Assembly: GCF_000716675.1 (NCBI RefSeq)
Contig: NZ_JNXT01000030.1
Span: 28,670-92,669 of the forward strand
Direction of reading: 5' to 3'
Length of the DNA stretch: 64,000 nucleotides
Origin: Streptomyces alboflavus
Lineage (GTDB): Bacteria; Actinomycetota; Actinomycetes; Streptomycetales; Streptomycetaceae
Shown: in pieces, positions 1 to 9,259 of the stretch
Position numbering within the stretch: position 1 is the first letter of the stretch
Layout: each line of letters begins with the position of its first letter
The notes under the pieces: model-generated
Database searches by the model: none
Seen by the model: the letters and a program-made list of their open reading frames with translations, nothing else
What the model was told of the DNA's origin: nothing
Translations under genes and position numbers: made by a program

Positions 1-1638
1 ACCCACGGCTGGACGCTCTGTGCGCTGACGCCCGGCAAGGCGCACACCGTCCTGGTCACCGGCCGCGACCAGGCCGCCGACTACACCCTGACGCGACGCG
101 ACGTGACGTCGACAGCCTCGGCCGCGGGCTGCGCGAAGACCTCGGCCGCCAAGGTCGGCGGCCCCTCCGTGAAGGGCACGTACGGCGCCCCCGGCACCCT
201 GCGCTGCCACCAGGTCACCACCCCGGAGGCCACGGACGTCCTGCACGTCGACGTGCGGGACGCCCTGGGCACCGCCAACGTCACCGTCCTCGGCGGCGAC
301 GAGTCGAAGTGTTCCAACCGCAACAGCGCCTGCGCCGTCACCGGCAGCACCACCCATCAGGTGCTCGTCCAAGTACCGTCGAACCGCAAGGCGGCGCCCG
401 AGTACCGCCTCGACGCCCTGCGCGTCGCGACGGCCGGGGGCCCCGCGCCCGAGTGCGCCAAGGTCCCGTCCGTCGCCTACGGGTACGGCCCGGTCACCGG
501 CAGGCTCGACGAGTCCCGTACGGCGGTGTGCGCGGTCCTGCCCACCGTCGGCGGCGACCACTTCGAGTCCGAGATCACCGACACCTCCGGAGCCACGCAC
601 ACGGCCGTCCCCGCGCTCTACAACAGCGAGTGGAAGAACGGCTGCAGCTGGTTCTCGAGCGACGACGGCGAGGGCTACGACTGCGGCGTGACGGAATCCC
701 CCTCATCCTCCTCGACGCCGCGCAAGCCCTCCGTCCTCCTCCTCGGCCTCCCGGAGAAGGCGTCGAGCACCTCGTACCGCGCCACGATGAAGTGCACGCG
801 CGGCCCCTGCGGCGGCGAGAAGGTCACCGTCACCGACGTGACCCCCATGACCGCCGCGAGCGGCACCGAGCACACCCTCACGGTGACGGGCACCGCCCTC
901 CACCCCGACTTCACGGTCCGCCTCTCCCAGCCGGGCAGGAAGCTCACCGCGAAGACGACCTCGGTGTCGGCCGACCACCGCACCCTGAAGGCGACGCTCG
1001 ACCTGACGGACGTCCCCGCGGGGACCTGGAGCATGAGCGTCCACACCGGCGGCACGGAGTTCTCCCGCGGCACCTTCACCGTCACCGAACCGGAGCCGCG
1101 CAACACCACCGCCCCCAAGCTGACGGGCACGGCCGCCGTCGGCTCCAAGGTCACCGCGACCACCGGGACCTGGACGGGCGCGCCCTCCTCGTACGGCTAC
1201 CAGTGGCAGGCGAACGGCACGGCGATCGCGGGCGCCACGGCGTCGACGTACAAGATCCCGGCCGCGCACCTGGGCAAGAAGCTCACCGTCACCGTCACCG
1301 CGCGAAAGCCCGGCTTCCCGGGCGCCGCCGCGACCTCCGCGCCGGTCAAGGTCGCCAAGGGCACCGCACCCAAGGCCACGAAGGCCCCGGCGATCACCGG
1401 CACCGCCCGCGTCGGCAAGGTCCTCAAGGCCGCGAAGGGCACCTGGTCGCCCGCCCCGGGCTCGTACTCCTACCGGTGGTACGCGAACGGAACGGCGATC
1501 AGCGGCGCGACCAAGTCCTCGCTGACCCTGAAGTCCGCCCAGCGCGGCAAGAAGATCACGGTCAAGGTGACGGCGCACCGCACCGGCCACCGCGAAGGAA
1601 CGGCGACGAGCAAGGCGACGAAGGCGGTCGCCCGCTAG
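1..1638 (+). CDS. Secreted protein with C-terminal Ig-like repeats (5' end outside the window)
   Basis: The reading frame is open from base 1, so the start and any signal peptide lie upstream; about 545 residues are visible. The C-terminal 170 residues hold two copies of an Ig-like module with the pattern TGTA.VG..... GTW...P.SY.Y.W.ANGTAI.GAT...Y, a repeat common in exported Streptomyces proteins. Several paired cysteines in the first half fit an extracellular location. Codon use is typical of the host. The function of the N-terminal part is not recognised. A strong hairpin terminator follows the stop codon. Confidence 0.75.
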   Translation, partial: THGWTLCALTPGKAHTVLVTGRDQAADYTLTRRDVTSTASAAGCAKTSAAKVGGPSVKGTYGAPGTLRCHQVTTPEATDVLHVDVRDALGTANVTVLGGDESKCSNRNSACAVTGSTTHQVLVQVPSNRKAAPEYRLDALRVATAGGPAPECAKVPSVAYGYGPVTGRLDESRTAVCAVLPTVGGDHFESEITDTSGATHTAVPALYNSEWKNGCSWFSSDDGEGYDCGVTESPSSSSTPRKPSVLLLGLPEKASSTSYRATMKCTRGPCGGEKVTVTDVTPMTAASGTEHTLTVTGTALHPDFTVRLSQPGRKLTAKTTSVSADHRTLKATLDLTDVPAGTWSMSVHTGGTEFSRGTFTVTEPEPRNTTAPKLTGTAAVGSKVTATTGTWTGAPSSYGYQWQANGTAIAGATASTYKIPAAHLGKKLTVTVTARKPGFPGAAATSAPVKVAKGTAPKATKAPAITGTARVGKVLKAAKGTWSPAPGSYSYRWYANGTAISGATKSSLTLKSAQRGKKITVKVTAHRTGHREGTATSKATKAVAR

Positions 1639-1654
1639 CCGCGGGAGAGGCACA

Positions 1655-1691
1655 CGAAGGCCCCGGCACCTCATCGGTGCCGGGGCCTTCG
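1655..1691. terminator. Hairpin terminator between Ig-repeat gene and tRNA-Thr
   Basis: Perfect 16-bp inverted repeat (1655-1670 against 1676-1691) with a 5-base loop, 17 bases after the stop of the Ig-repeat gene. It could also end transcription coming from the minus-strand tRNA side. Confidence 0.8.
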
Positions 1692-1701
1692 CCGTTCTCG
1701 G

Positions 1702-1775
1702 AGCCCCCTGTCGGATTCGAACCGACGACCTTCGCTTTACAAGAGCGGCGCTCTGACCAGCTGAGCTAAGGAGGC
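1702..1775 (-). tRNA. tRNA-Thr (anticodon TGT)
   Basis: Read on the minus strand, a complete 74-base cloverleaf can be folded. It has a 7-bp acceptor stem (GCCTCCT/AGGGGGC), a D arm with GCTC/GAGC, an anticodon loop CTTGTAA giving TGT, a 5-base variable loop and a T arm GTCGG-TTCGAAT-CCGAC. The discriminator is T, as expected for threonine. The 3' CCA is not encoded. The top pair of the anticodon stem is a C-A mismatch, which is tolerated. Confidence 0.93.
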
Positions 1776-1869
1776 AGTGCACAGACGTGCCCGTGCAGTG
1801 TAACCAACGGGTCCGACACGTCCGGGGGCCGTCTCGAAAATTTCCGCGAAGGTCGTGACCTTCCGGCTA

Positions 1870-1899
1870 CTGACAGACCAACGACCTGCGGGGTAGCGT
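1870..1899 (+). promoter_or_regulatory. Candidate promoter of msiK
   Basis: CTGACA (1870-1875) and TAGCGT (1894-1899), spaced by 18 bp, resemble a housekeeping-type -35/-10 pair about 85 bp upstream of the msiK start. A GTTCACC PHO-like unit follows at 1908. Prediction from sequence only. Confidence 0.4.
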
Positions 1900-1983
1900 C
1901 ACGGACAGTTCACCCACGTGGACTAGACCCATCCTTTACTCGGATCGTCCGGCACGTTCCTGCCGGTGAAGGGGGCCCTCACC

Positions 1984-3120
1984 ATGGCCACTGTTTCGTT
2001 CGACAAGGCGACCCGGATCTACCCGGGTTCCACCAAGCCCGCCGTCGACTCTCTCGAGATCGAGATCGAGGACGGCGAGTTCCTCGTCCTGGTCGGCCCG
2101 TCCGGCTGCGGCAAGTCCACGTCCCTGCGCATGCTCGCGGGCCTGGAGGACGTGAACGCCGGCGCCATCCGCATCGGTGAGCGCGACGTCACGCACCTGC
2201 CGCCGAAGGACCGGGACATCGCCATGGTGTTCCAGAACTACGCGCTGTACCCGCACATGTCGGTCGCCGCGAACATGGGCTTCGCCCTGAAGATCGCGGG
2301 CGTCGACAAGGCCACCATCCGGCAGAAGGTCGAGGAGGCCGCGAAGATCCTCGACCTCACGGAGTACCTGGACCGCAAGCCCAAGGCCCTCTCCGGCGGT
2401 CAGCGCCAGCGCGTCGCGATGGGCCGCGCCATCGTCCGTGAGCCGCAGGTCTTCCTCATGGACGAGCCGCTGTCCAACCTCGACGCCAAGCTGCGTGTGT
2501 CGACGCGTACGCAGATCGCCTCGCTCCAGCGCCGCCTCGGCATCACCACGGTGTACGTCACGCACGACCAGGTCGAGGCCATGACGATGGGCGACCGCGT
2601 GGCGGTGCTCAAGGACGGGCTCCTCCAGCAGGTGGACTCGCCGCGCAACATGTACGACCGCCCGGCGAACCTCTTCGTCGCGGGCTTCATCGGCTCCCCT
2701 GCGATGAACCTCGTCGAGGTCCCGATCACCGACGGCGGCGTGAAGTTCGGCAACTCCGTGGTCCCGGTGAACCGCGAGGCGCTGTCCGCCGCCGCCGACA
2801 AGGGCGACCGCACGGTCACCGTCGGCGTCCGCCCGGAGCACTTCGACATCGTCGAGCAGAACGGCGGCGCCGCGAAGACCCTCTCCAAGGAGACCGCGGA
2901 CGCCCCGGCCGGCCTCGCCGTGTCCGTGAACGTCGTCGAGGAGCTCGGCGCCGACGGGTACGTCTACGGCACCGCCGAGGTCGGCGGCGAGCAGAAGGAC
3001 CTCGTGGTCCGCGTGAACGGCCGCCAGGTGCCGGACAAGGGCGCCCAGTTGCACGTCGTGCCCCGGCCGGGCGAGACCCACGTCTTCTCGACGTCGACGG
3101 GCGAGCGGCTCAGCGACTGA
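1984..3120 (+). CDS. msiK: Multiple-sugar ABC transporter ATPase MsiK (UgpC/MalK family)
   Basis: A 378-residue cytoplasmic ATPase. In Streptomyces, MsiK is a shared ATPase that energises several sugar importers (cellobiose, maltose, xylobiose) whose own operons lack an ATPase gene. Visible motifs are Walker A GPSGCGKST, Q-loop QNYALYPHM, signature LSGGQRQR, Walker B VFLMDEP and the switch THDQ, followed by a C-terminal TOBE-like regulatory domain (GVRPEHFDI). The ATG at 1984 is chosen because GAAGGGGG lies about 10 bases upstream; an in-frame GTG at 1966 would overlap that ribosome site. The gene stands alone, with no permease or binding-protein gene beside it, as is normal for msiK. A 17-bp terminator follows. 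Confidence 0.93.
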   Translation: MATVSFDKATRIYPGSTKPAVDSLEIEIEDGEFLVLVGPSGCGKSTSLRMLAGLEDVNAGAIRIGERDVTHLPPKDRDIAMVFQNYALYPHMSVAANMGFALKIAGVDKATIRQKVEEAAKILDLTEYLDRKPKALSGGQRQRVAMGRAIVREPQVFLMDEPLSNLDAKLRVSTRTQIASLQRRLGITTVYVTHDQVEAMTMGDRVAVLKDGLLQQVDSPRNMYDRPANLFVAGFIGSPAMNLVEVPITDGGVKFGNSVVPVNREALSAAADKGDRTVTVGVRPEHFDIVEQNGGAAKTLSKETADAPAGLAVSVNVVEELGADGYVYGTAEVGGEQKDLVVRVNGRQVPDKGAQLHVVPRPGETHVFSTSTGERLSD

Positions 3121-3133
3121 CCGCCATCCACTC

Positions 3134-3171
3134 GGCGAAGGGCCCCGCACTCCGGTGCGGGGCCCTTCGCC
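3134..3171. terminator. Hairpin terminator after msiK
   Basis: Perfect 17-bp inverted repeat (3134-3150 against 3155-3171) with a 4-base loop, 13 bases after the msiK stop. It contains the GGGCCCCGCAC type stem common in Streptomyces terminators. Confidence 0.9.
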
Positions 3172-3387
3172 GTAGCCGGTCCGCGCGCCGGCCCCTCGCC
3201 GTACCCGGCCGCCGTCCGCCGCACACCCTCCGCCCCCACCCCCGTCAGAGGTTGTCGACAAATACCCCGGCACATCGGTCATTTCGATCCTTGTGCGTCA
3301 ACACGCAAGCAGAAAGACACCGAGCCCCGTAGCTCGACCGGGTGACTAAATGTCGCCAAATCATCACCTACCGCTACTCTCACTCGC

Positions 3388-3846
3388 GTGACGCACTCCG
3401 CCAACCACACCCAGAAGTCGCGCCGGGGCCACCGCGGCCCCGGCCGCCGCATCGGGCGCACGCTCGCCCTCGTCCTGCCCGTCGTCCTGGTGCTGTCCGG
3501 CACGCTCGCGGTCACCCGGGTCAACTGGTCCGGCAGTTCCTCGGACTCGGTCCTCACCGCGTCGGCGGGCGACCTGTCCGTACCGGCCAAGTCCCGTGCC
3601 CCGCAGGACGTCCTGCGCCACCGGCTCCTCCTCGAACTCCAGGAGAAGAACCCCGGCGTCGCCCTCACGCAGCTGCAGCAGGAGGTCGACCGGCACCCCT
3701 CGCTCGCCAAGCACTGCGTGTCCATCGCCCGCGCACTCGGCCGCGCCGCCGTCCGCGCGTACGGCCCGACCCGCGCCCAGTCCTACGCACGCCCGGTCTG
3801 CGACACGTCCTTCGCCACGGGCGTCGCCGCGCACCAGAACGGCTGA
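3388..3846 (+). CDS. Small membrane-anchored protein of unknown function
   Basis: 152 residues beginning at GTG 3388. After a basic N-terminus (RRGHRGPGRRIGR) there is one hydrophobic segment of about 20 residues (TLALVLPVVLVLSGTLAV), which would act as an uncleaved signal anchor. The remaining 100 residues would lie outside the cytoplasm and contain three cysteines and the motif LTQLQQEVDRHPSLAKHC. No enzyme motif is recognised. No ribosome site precedes the GTG, and TACTCT lies at 3375-3380, so the transcript may be leaderless. It is placed between msiK and a nucleotidyltransferase gene, as in other Streptomyces by recall. Confidence 0.75.
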   Translation: MTHSANHTQKSRRGHRGPGRRIGRTLALVLPVVLVLSGTLAVTRVNWSGSSSDSVLTASAGDLSVPAKSRAPQDVLRHRLLLELQEKNPGVALTQLQQEVDRHPSLAKHCVSIARALGRAAVRAYGPTRAQSYARPVCDTSFATGVAAHQNG

Positions 3847-3971
3847 GCGCCACCCCGGCGGCCTCACGCGGCCTCACGCGGCCCCACACGGCCCCGTTAA
3901 GGGCCGGTAGGGGCCTCTCAGGGGCCGAGGCGGCACCGAACCCTGCGCGGTACGCCGCGTAGGGTTCCGTC

Positions 3972-4706
3972 ATGACCACCGGTGCCCACCACCCCGCACG
4001 GCCCACGCAGGCCGTCGTCCTGGCCGGCGGCCAGGGCTCACGCCTTCGCCCGTACACCGACGACCGGCCCAAGCCCATGGTCGAGATCCCCGGCACGGGG
4101 ACCCCGATCATCGGCCACCAGCTGGCCTGGCTCGCCGCCGAGGGCGTCACGGACGCGGTCGTCTCCTGCGGCCACCTCGCCGAGGTGCTCCAGGAGTGGC
4201 TGGAGTCCGCGGACCTGCCGCTGAAGGTCACCACGGTCGTCGAGAAGGAGCCGCTCGGCCGCGGCGGCGGCCTCAAGTACGCCGCCGCGCACCTGCCGCA
4301 CACCGACCGGCCCTGGTACGCGACCAACGGCGACATCTGGACCCGCTTCTCGCTGCGCGACATGGCCGCCTTCCACGCCGAGCGCGACGCCACCGCCACC
4401 CTCGCCCTGGCCCGCCCCCGCATCCCGTGGGGCGCCGTGGAGACGGACGCCTTCGGCCACATCACGGACTTCATCGAGGCCCCGCCGTCGCCGTACCTCA
4501 TCAACGCGGGCGTGTACGTCTTCTCGGCGGCCTTCACCGGCCTGCTGCCCGACCGCGGCGACCACGAGCGGACCACGTTCCCGCGCCTGGCCCGGGAGAA
4601 GCGCCTGGCCGGTTTCCCGCTGCCGCAGGGCGCGTACTGGCGCGCCATCGACACCGCCAAGGACCTCACCGAGGCGGCCAAGGAGCTGGCGGCCCAGAGG
4701 GGCTGA
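3972..4706 (+). CDS. Sugar-phosphate nucleotidyltransferase (NDP-sugar pyrophosphorylase family)
   Basis: 244 residues, a single nucleotidyltransferase domain without the C-terminal left-handed helix of GlmU/ManC-type enzymes. The N-terminal signature is VVLAGGQGSRLRPYTDDRPK, where the GxGxRLxP loop binds the nucleotide and a lysine binds phosphate. YATNGDIW is the metal-binding Asp loop and AIDTAKDL the C-terminal acid motif. The family joins NTP and a sugar 1-phosphate to NDP-sugar and pyrophosphate; the sugar and base cannot be read from sequence, and mannose-1-phosphate guanylyltransferase-like is the usual label. Transcribed alone, convergent with the DoxX gene, with a shared terminator between them. 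Confidence 0.85.
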   Translation: MTTGAHHPARPTQAVVLAGGQGSRLRPYTDDRPKPMVEIPGTGTPIIGHQLAWLAAEGVTDAVVSCGHLAEVLQEWLESADLPLKVTTVVEKEPLGRGGGLKYAAAHLPHTDRPWYATNGDIWTRFSLRDMAAFHAERDATATLALARPRIPWGAVETDAFGHITDFIEAPPSPYLINAGVYVFSAAFTGLLPDRGDHERTTFPRLAREKRLAGFPLPQGAYWRAIDTAKDLTEAAKELAAQRG

Positions 4707-4734
4707 CCGCGCCCCGAGTCGCCCGGGCGAACGC

Positions 4735-4775
4735 CGATGGGGCCCCGCACACGTGCTGTGTGCGGGGCCCCATCG
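4735..4775. terminator. Bidirectional terminator between nucleotidyltransferase and DoxX genes
   Basis: Perfect 18-bp inverted repeat (4735-4752 and 4758-4775) around a 5-base loop, in the gap between two convergent genes. Confidence 0.9.
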
Positions 4776-4831
4776 ACGTACCGGGGACGTACCGGAGGCG
4801 AGCGCCCCCGGCCGGGGGCGCGCCGGGCGCC

Positions 4832-6571
4832 TCAGCCGAGGACACCGCCGAGCAGGCCCGGCTTCGCGCCGCCGCCCGTGGTGCCGCCACCGCCGGTGGA
4901 GCCGCCGGAGCCGCCGCCCGTGGTGCCGCCGGAGCCGGTGTCGGCGCCGCCCGTGGTGCCGCCGCTGGTGGCGGCCGGGCCGCTGCTCGCCGCGGGCGGC
5001 TGCTCCTCGGTGGGCGCCTGCTGCTGTGACGACGGCGCCTGGCCGCCGGTGCCCTGCGTGGCGGTCGGCCGGCCCTGGCTCGCGCCGCCGGTCTCGGGGG
5101 CCGCGCCCGGGGTGCCGTCGGCGCCCCGCGTGGGGCTGGCCGAACTGCCCTGCGTGGGCGCGCCGTCGGCGGTCGCCGACGGGCTCTGCTTGTCGCGGCG
5201 CAGCTGGCGTTCGCCGTCGGATTCGCCCGGCAGCGGGGTGCCGGGCAGTTCGTTGCGCGGGGCCTCGCCGGGGCCGGGCACGGTGACGCGGTCCGCGTCC
5301 CGCACCGCGCCGCCGAGCAGCGAGCCGACGAGCAGCGTGAGGCCCACGACGACGGTCCCGATGAGCGCCCCACGCCGCAGCACCCGGCGCCGCAGCTCCC
5401 ACAGCTCCGCGCGTGGCCCGAGCGTGCGCCAGGCCTCGTTGGCCAGGCGGCCGTCGACGGAGTAGACGGGCGCGCCCGCGATGATCAGCGGCGACCAGGC
5501 GGCCAGATAGATGATGTCGGGCGCGTCGTACGCCGGGACGGTCTTCCAGCTCACCGTCACCAGGAGCGCCGCGGAGAGCAGCACCCCGATGGAGGCGGCG
5601 AGCCGCTGCCAGAGGCCGAGCACGGTCAGCACGCCGACGATGACCTGAAGGAAGGCGATGACGAGACCGGCGCCCACGGGGTGCTGGAGCGCCCAGTCCC
5701 GCAGCGGCTCGGCGAGCGCCCACGGGTGCAGCGAGTTCAGCCACTTGACCATGGAGCCGCGCTCGCCGCCGTCGAAGTAGACGGGGTCGCAGAGCTTGCC
5801 CATGCCGGCGTAGATCGAGATGAAGCCGAGGAAGACGCGCAGCGGGAGCAGCACGACGCCCAGGTTCAGGCGGCGGCCGGGGAAGTAGGCGTGCCGCTGC
5901 GCGCCCGCCGTGCCCGCGCCGCCCCGGCGTCCGGTGGCCTGGTCACGGTCGTCCCCGCCGTCCCCGTCATAGCCGTCGTCGGCGTACCGCGCGGCCTCGG
6001 CCTCGTGGTGCTCGTCGTCGGCGCTGCCGGGCAGCCGCATCTGCGGGAGCAGCCGGGTGCCGTCGCGGGGGTCGCGGGGCGGCGTGAAGGCGGCGGTCTC
6101 GGCCGGGTCGCGGGGCGGGGTGAAGGCCGCGGTCTCGGCCGGGTCGGCGTACGGATCGTCGAGGTCGACGCGCGGGATGACCTGGGTGGAGCCGCCGTCG
6201 TCGAAGGTGTCGCGGCCGCCCCCTTCGGCCGAACGGCGCACACCGCTCGCGCGTACGGCCTGAAGCAGTCCGCTCGCGTCGAGGTCGCCCGGCGCGGACT
6301 TGCCGCTCCACACGACGGGGGCGCGCCTGCGGGCCGGCGCGGCCCCGGCGGCGGGGATCCGCACGGTGTCGTCCGTGGTGTTCAAGTCGCGTGCGATACG
6401 CGGCGATTGGGTCCGCCCGGAGGTCCGGAGCTGCACGCGGAAGCTCGCGTGATTGACGATGACCTGCGCCGGGTCGCAGGGCACCTTCACCATGCTCAGC
6501 GCGGGAGTGTCGTCGAACCCTGACGAGCGTCCCCCCGTGGGTGTGCGGGGTGTTCTGGTGTCCACACTCAT
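4832..6571 (-). CDS. DoxX-family membrane protein with long disordered ends
   Basis: 579 residues. Residues 1-225 are charged and low in complexity and include two back-to-back copies of DPAETAAFTPPRD. The middle 230 residues form a DoxX-like four-helix membrane domain (LLPLRVFLGFISIYAGMGKL, followed by three hydrophobic helices), and a further helix (ALIGTVVVGLTLLVGSLLGG) precedes a Pro/Gly/Thr/Ser-rich tail of about 130 residues, probably extracytoplasmic. DoxX proteins are poorly characterised; some act with thiol or oxidant stress systems. The ATG at 6571 has no clear ribosome site, so the start is uncertain; an ATG at 6493 is an alternative. It is the last gene of the minus-strand group led by cysS and rlmB. 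Confidence 0.82.
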   Translation of the reverse strand: MSVDTRTPRTPTGGRSSGFDDTPALSMVKVPCDPAQVIVNHASFRVQLRTSGRTQSPRIARDLNTTDDTVRIPAAGAAPARRRAPVVWSGKSAPGDLDASGLLQAVRASGVRRSAEGGGRDTFDDGGSTQVIPRVDLDDPYADPAETAAFTPPRDPAETAAFTPPRDPRDGTRLLPQMRLPGSADDEHHEAEAARYADDGYDGDGGDDRDQATGRRGGAGTAGAQRHAYFPGRRLNLGVVLLPLRVFLGFISIYAGMGKLCDPVYFDGGERGSMVKWLNSLHPWALAEPLRDWALQHPVGAGLVIAFLQVIVGVLTVLGLWQRLAASIGVLLSAALLVTVSWKTVPAYDAPDIIYLAAWSPLIIAGAPVYSVDGRLANEAWRTLGPRAELWELRRRVLRRGALIGTVVVGLTLLVGSLLGGAVRDADRVTVPGPGEAPRNELPGTPLPGESDGERQLRRDKQSPSATADGAPTQGSSASPTRGADGTPGAAPETGGASQGRPTATQGTGGQAPSSQQQAPTEEQPPAASSGPAATSGGTTGGADTGSGGTTGGGSGGSTGGGGTTGGGAKPGLLGGVLG

Positions 6572-6699
6572 CTAACCGAGTGATGTGTGGTTTGGACACT
6601 GCCTTGACCCACGGCAAATGTCCGGACCCCGTCAAGCAGCCGTGACCCGGCGGGGCACGGACGGCTCGACGGGGTCGGCGGGGCCCGCCCCGCCCGCCC

Positions 6700-7641
6700 T
6701 CAGCCGCGTCGGCGCGACGCCTCGTACAGCACGACGCCCGCGGCCACACCGGCGTTCAGCGACTCCGCGCCGCCGGGCATCGGGATCCGCACCCGGAAGT
6801 CGCAGGTCTCGCCGACGAGCCGGGACAGGCCCTTGCCCTCGCTGCCCACGACGATGACGACCGGGCCCTCCAGGGCCTGCAGGTCGCCGATCTCGTGCTC
6901 GCCGTCGGCGGCGAGGCCGACCACGGCGATGCCCGCCTTCTTGTACGCCTCCAGGGCGCGCGTGAGGTTGGTGGCGCGCGCGACCGGCGTGCGCGCGGCG
7001 GTGCCCGCCGACGTCTTCCAGGCGCCGGCCGTCATCCCGGCGGCCCGGCGCTCGGGCACCACGACGCCGTGCCCGCCGAAGGCGGAGACGGAGCGGACGA
7101 CCGCGCCGAGGTTGCGCGGGTCGGTGACGCCGTCCAGGGCGACGATCAGCGGGTCCTCGCCGTCGTCGTGGGCGGCCGCGACCAGGTCCTCGGGGTGCGC
7201 GTACTCGTACGGCGGGACCTGGAGCACGAGGCCCTGGTGGTTGAGGCCGTTGGTCATCCGGTCCAGCTCGGGGCGCGGGGCCTCCATCAGGTGGATGTCG
7301 CCGCGCTCACCGGCGAGCTGGAGCGCCTCGCGGACGCGCTCGTCGTTGTCGATGAACTGCTGGACGTACAGCGTGGTGGCGGGCACGCCCTCGCGCAGCG
7401 CCTCGTAGACGGGGTTGCGGCCGACGACCAGCTCGGACGCCGACTTGCCGCCCCGGCCGCGCGGCGCCTGCTTGCCGGTGGCGCGGCGGGCCTTGGCGTT
7501 GGCGGCGCGCTGCTTGACGTGCCCCTTACGCATCTCGGCGGGCGGCGTGGGGCCCTTGCCCTCCAGGGCACGGCGTCGCTTTCCGCCGCTGCCGATCTGC
7601 GCGCCCTTCTTGCCGGACATGCGGCGGTTGTTAGCGGCCAT
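6700..7641 (-). CDS. rlmB: 23S rRNA 2'-O-methyltransferase RlmB (SpoU/TrmH family)
   Basis: 313 residues. A basic N-terminal tail of about 70 residues ([23 protein letters not shown]) is followed by the substrate-binding domain ([16 protein letters not shown]) and the SPOUT methyltransferase domain. The three SpoU motifs are visible: [15 protein letters not shown] (motif 1), [14 protein letters not shown] (motif 2) and [20 protein letters not shown] (motif 3, the knot that binds S-adenosylmethionine). The expected reaction is 2'-O-methylation of a guanosine in 23S rRNA. AGGTAGGT lies upstream of ATG 7641. It follows cysS on the same strand after a terminator-like hairpin. Confidence 0.92.
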   Translation of the reverse strand: MAANNRRMSGKKGAQIGSGGKRRRALEGKGPTPPAEMRKGHVKQRAANAKARRATGKQAPRGRGGKSASELVVGRNPVYEALREGVPATTLYVQQFIDNDERVREALQLAGERGDIHLMEAPRPELDRMTNGLNHQGLVLQVPPYEYAHPEDLVAAAHDDGEDPLIVALDGVTDPRNLGAVVRSVSAFGGHGVVVPERRAAGMTAGAWKTSAGTAARTPVARATNLTRALEAYKKAGIAVVGLAADGEHEIGDLQALEGPVVIVVGSEGKGLSRLVGETCDFRVRIPMPGGAESLNAGVAAGVVLYEASRRRG

Positions 7642-7721
7642 GACCTACCTGTCTGTGTGGAGCGTGGCTGCGTATCCGCGCTGCTTGCGCGCGGACGCAT
7701 CTGAAGTCGTCGTATATGCAG

Positions 7722-7749
7722 TGTGCCGCCCGAGCCTCCGGGCGGCACA
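7722..7749. terminator. Hairpin downstream of cysS
   Basis: 11-bp perfect inverted repeat (TGTGCCGCCCG arm) with a 6-base loop, starting 17 bases beyond the cysS stop codon and before rlmB. Confidence 0.7.
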
Positions 7750-7766
7750 TCAGCGTGTGGTCCGCG

Positions 7767-9173
7767 CTAGCGCGGACCGAGCGTCCAGCGGGGTCCTGAC
7801 GGGCTGTCCTCGATGACGAGGCCCGACTGGCCGAGCTGGTCGCGGATGGCGTCGGCGGTGGCCCAGTCCTTGCGGCCGCGGGCGGCCTCGCGCTGTTCCA
7901 GTACGAGGCGTACGAGGCTGTCGACCACGCCGTGGAGGTCCTCGCCGCTGTCGCCGTCGCCGCCCGCCCAGTGCGGGTCGAGCGGGTCGAGGCCGAGGAC
8001 GCCGAGCATGGCGCGCACCTCGGCGAGGCGGGCGATCGCGGCTTCCTTGTCGTCGGCGGCGAGCGCGGAGTTGCCCTGGCGGACCGTGGTGTGGATGATC
8101 GCCAGGGCCTGCGGGACGCCCAGGTCGTCGTCCATCGCCTCGGCGAACGCGGGCGGCACCTCGGCGGCGGGCTCGACGACGCCCCCGGCCTTCTCCACCA
8201 CGCGCTGCACGAAGCCCTCGACGCGCGCGAACGCGGACTCGGCCTCGCGCAGGGCCTCCTCGCTGTACTCGATCATCGAGCGGTAGTGCGGGGTGCCCAG
8301 GTAGTAGCGCAGGACGATGGGGCGCCAGTTCTTCACCATCTCGGAGACGAGCACCGAGTTCCCGAGGGACTTCGACATCTTCTCGCCGCTCATGGTGACC
8401 CAGCCGTTGTGCACCCAGTACCGCGCGAAGGCGTCGCCGAAGGCCTTGGCCTGGGCGATCTCGTTCTCGTGGTGCGGGAAGATCAGGTCGATGCCGCCGC
8501 CGTGGATGTCGAACTCGGTGCCCAGGTACTTGTGGGCCATGGCCGAGCACTCCAGGTGCCAGCCGGGACGGCCGCGGCCCCAGGGGGTCTCCCAGCTGGG
8601 CTCCCCCGGCTTGGCGGACTTCCACATGGCGAAGTCGCGCGGGTCGCGCTTCCCGGTCTCGCCTTCGCCCTCGGGCTGCAGGAGGTTGTCCAGTTCCTGG
8701 TTGGACAGCTCCAGATAGCCCTCGTGCGACCGCACGTCGAAGTAGACGTTCCCGTCGGCCTCGTAGGCGTGCCCGCGCTCGATCAGGCCGCGCATCATCT
8801 CGATCATCTCGGTGATGTGGCCGGTGGCGCGCGGCTCGTACGTGGGCGGCAGGCAGCCGAGGGCGTCGTAGCCGCTGTTGAAGGCGCGCTCGTTCTCGTA
8901 GCCGATGGACCACCAGGGGCGGCCCTGCTCGGCCGACTTCTTGATGATCTTGTCGTCGATGTCCGTGACGTTGCGGATGAACGTCACGTCGTAGCCGCGG
9001 TACGCGAACCAGCGGCGCATGATGTCGAAGTTGAGACCCGACCGGATGTGTCCGATGTGCGGGGCGGCCTGCACCGTGGCGCCACACAGGTAGATCGAGA
9101 CACAGCCCGGGGTCAGGGGCTGGAAGTCACGGATCTGCCGGGCGCTGGTGTCGTACAGGCGAATCGTCACCAC
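7767..9173 (-). CDS. cysS: Cysteinyl-tRNA synthetase
   Basis: 468 residues, the usual length for a class I CysRS. The HIGH-like motif is [14 protein letters not shown] near the N-terminus after the zinc-site cysteine in YLCGATVQ. The second metal-site motif [14 protein letters not shown] and the KMSKS loop [11 protein letters not shown] are present, and the C-terminal helical anticodon-binding part includes the ending [17 protein letters not shown]. It charges tRNA-Cys with cysteine. The full synthetase shape distinguishes it from the shorter MshC ligase of mycothiol synthesis. Start is GTG 9173 (GTG 9170 also possible); no strong ribosome site is seen. Confidence 0.95.
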   Translation of the reverse strand: MVTIRLYDTSARQIRDFQPLTPGCVSIYLCGATVQAAPHIGHIRSGLNFDIMRRWFAYRGYDVTFIRNVTDIDDKIIKKSAEQGRPWWSIGYENERAFNSGYDALGCLPPTYEPRATGHITEMIEMMRGLIERGHAYEADGNVYFDVRSHEGYLELSNQELDNLLQPEGEGETGKRDPRDFAMWKSAKPGEPSWETPWGRGRPGWHLECSAMAHKYLGTEFDIHGGGIDLIFPHHENEIAQAKAFGDAFARYWVHNGWVTMSGEKMSKSLGNSVLVSEMVKNWRPIVLRYYLGTPHYRSMIEYSEEALREAESAFARVEGFVQRVVEKAGGVVEPAAEVPPAFAEAMDDDLGVPQALAIIHTTVRQGNSALAADDKEAAIARLAEVRAMLGVLGLDPLDPHWAGGDGDSGEDLHGVVDSLVRLVLEQREAARGRKDWATADAIRDQLGQSGLVIEDSPSGPRWTLGPR

Positions 9174-9196
9174 ACCAGGGTAGTGGCCGTCGGGCA

Positions 9197-9227
9197 GTGC
9201 CCCGCGCCCCTAGGGGCGACAGGGCAC
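9197..9227. terminator. Nested hairpin between PPOX gene and cysS
   Basis: GTGCCC/GGGCAC outer arms enclose a CGCCCC-TA-GGGGCG palindrome at 9205-9218, between the stop of the split-barrel gene and the cysS start. Probably a terminator for the upstream gene. Confidence 0.5.
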
Positions 9228-9259
9228 ACAACTGTGATGAACGGCTGTCCCGCGGCCGC

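Noticed and set aside
6833..7704. Long plus-strand frames opposite rlmB
   Set aside because: Antisense shadows of rlmB produced by GC-rich codon bias.
9174..9259. T-box or other riboswitch upstream of cysS
   Set aside because: Too short a leader and no T-box or known riboswitch pattern; only simple hairpins.
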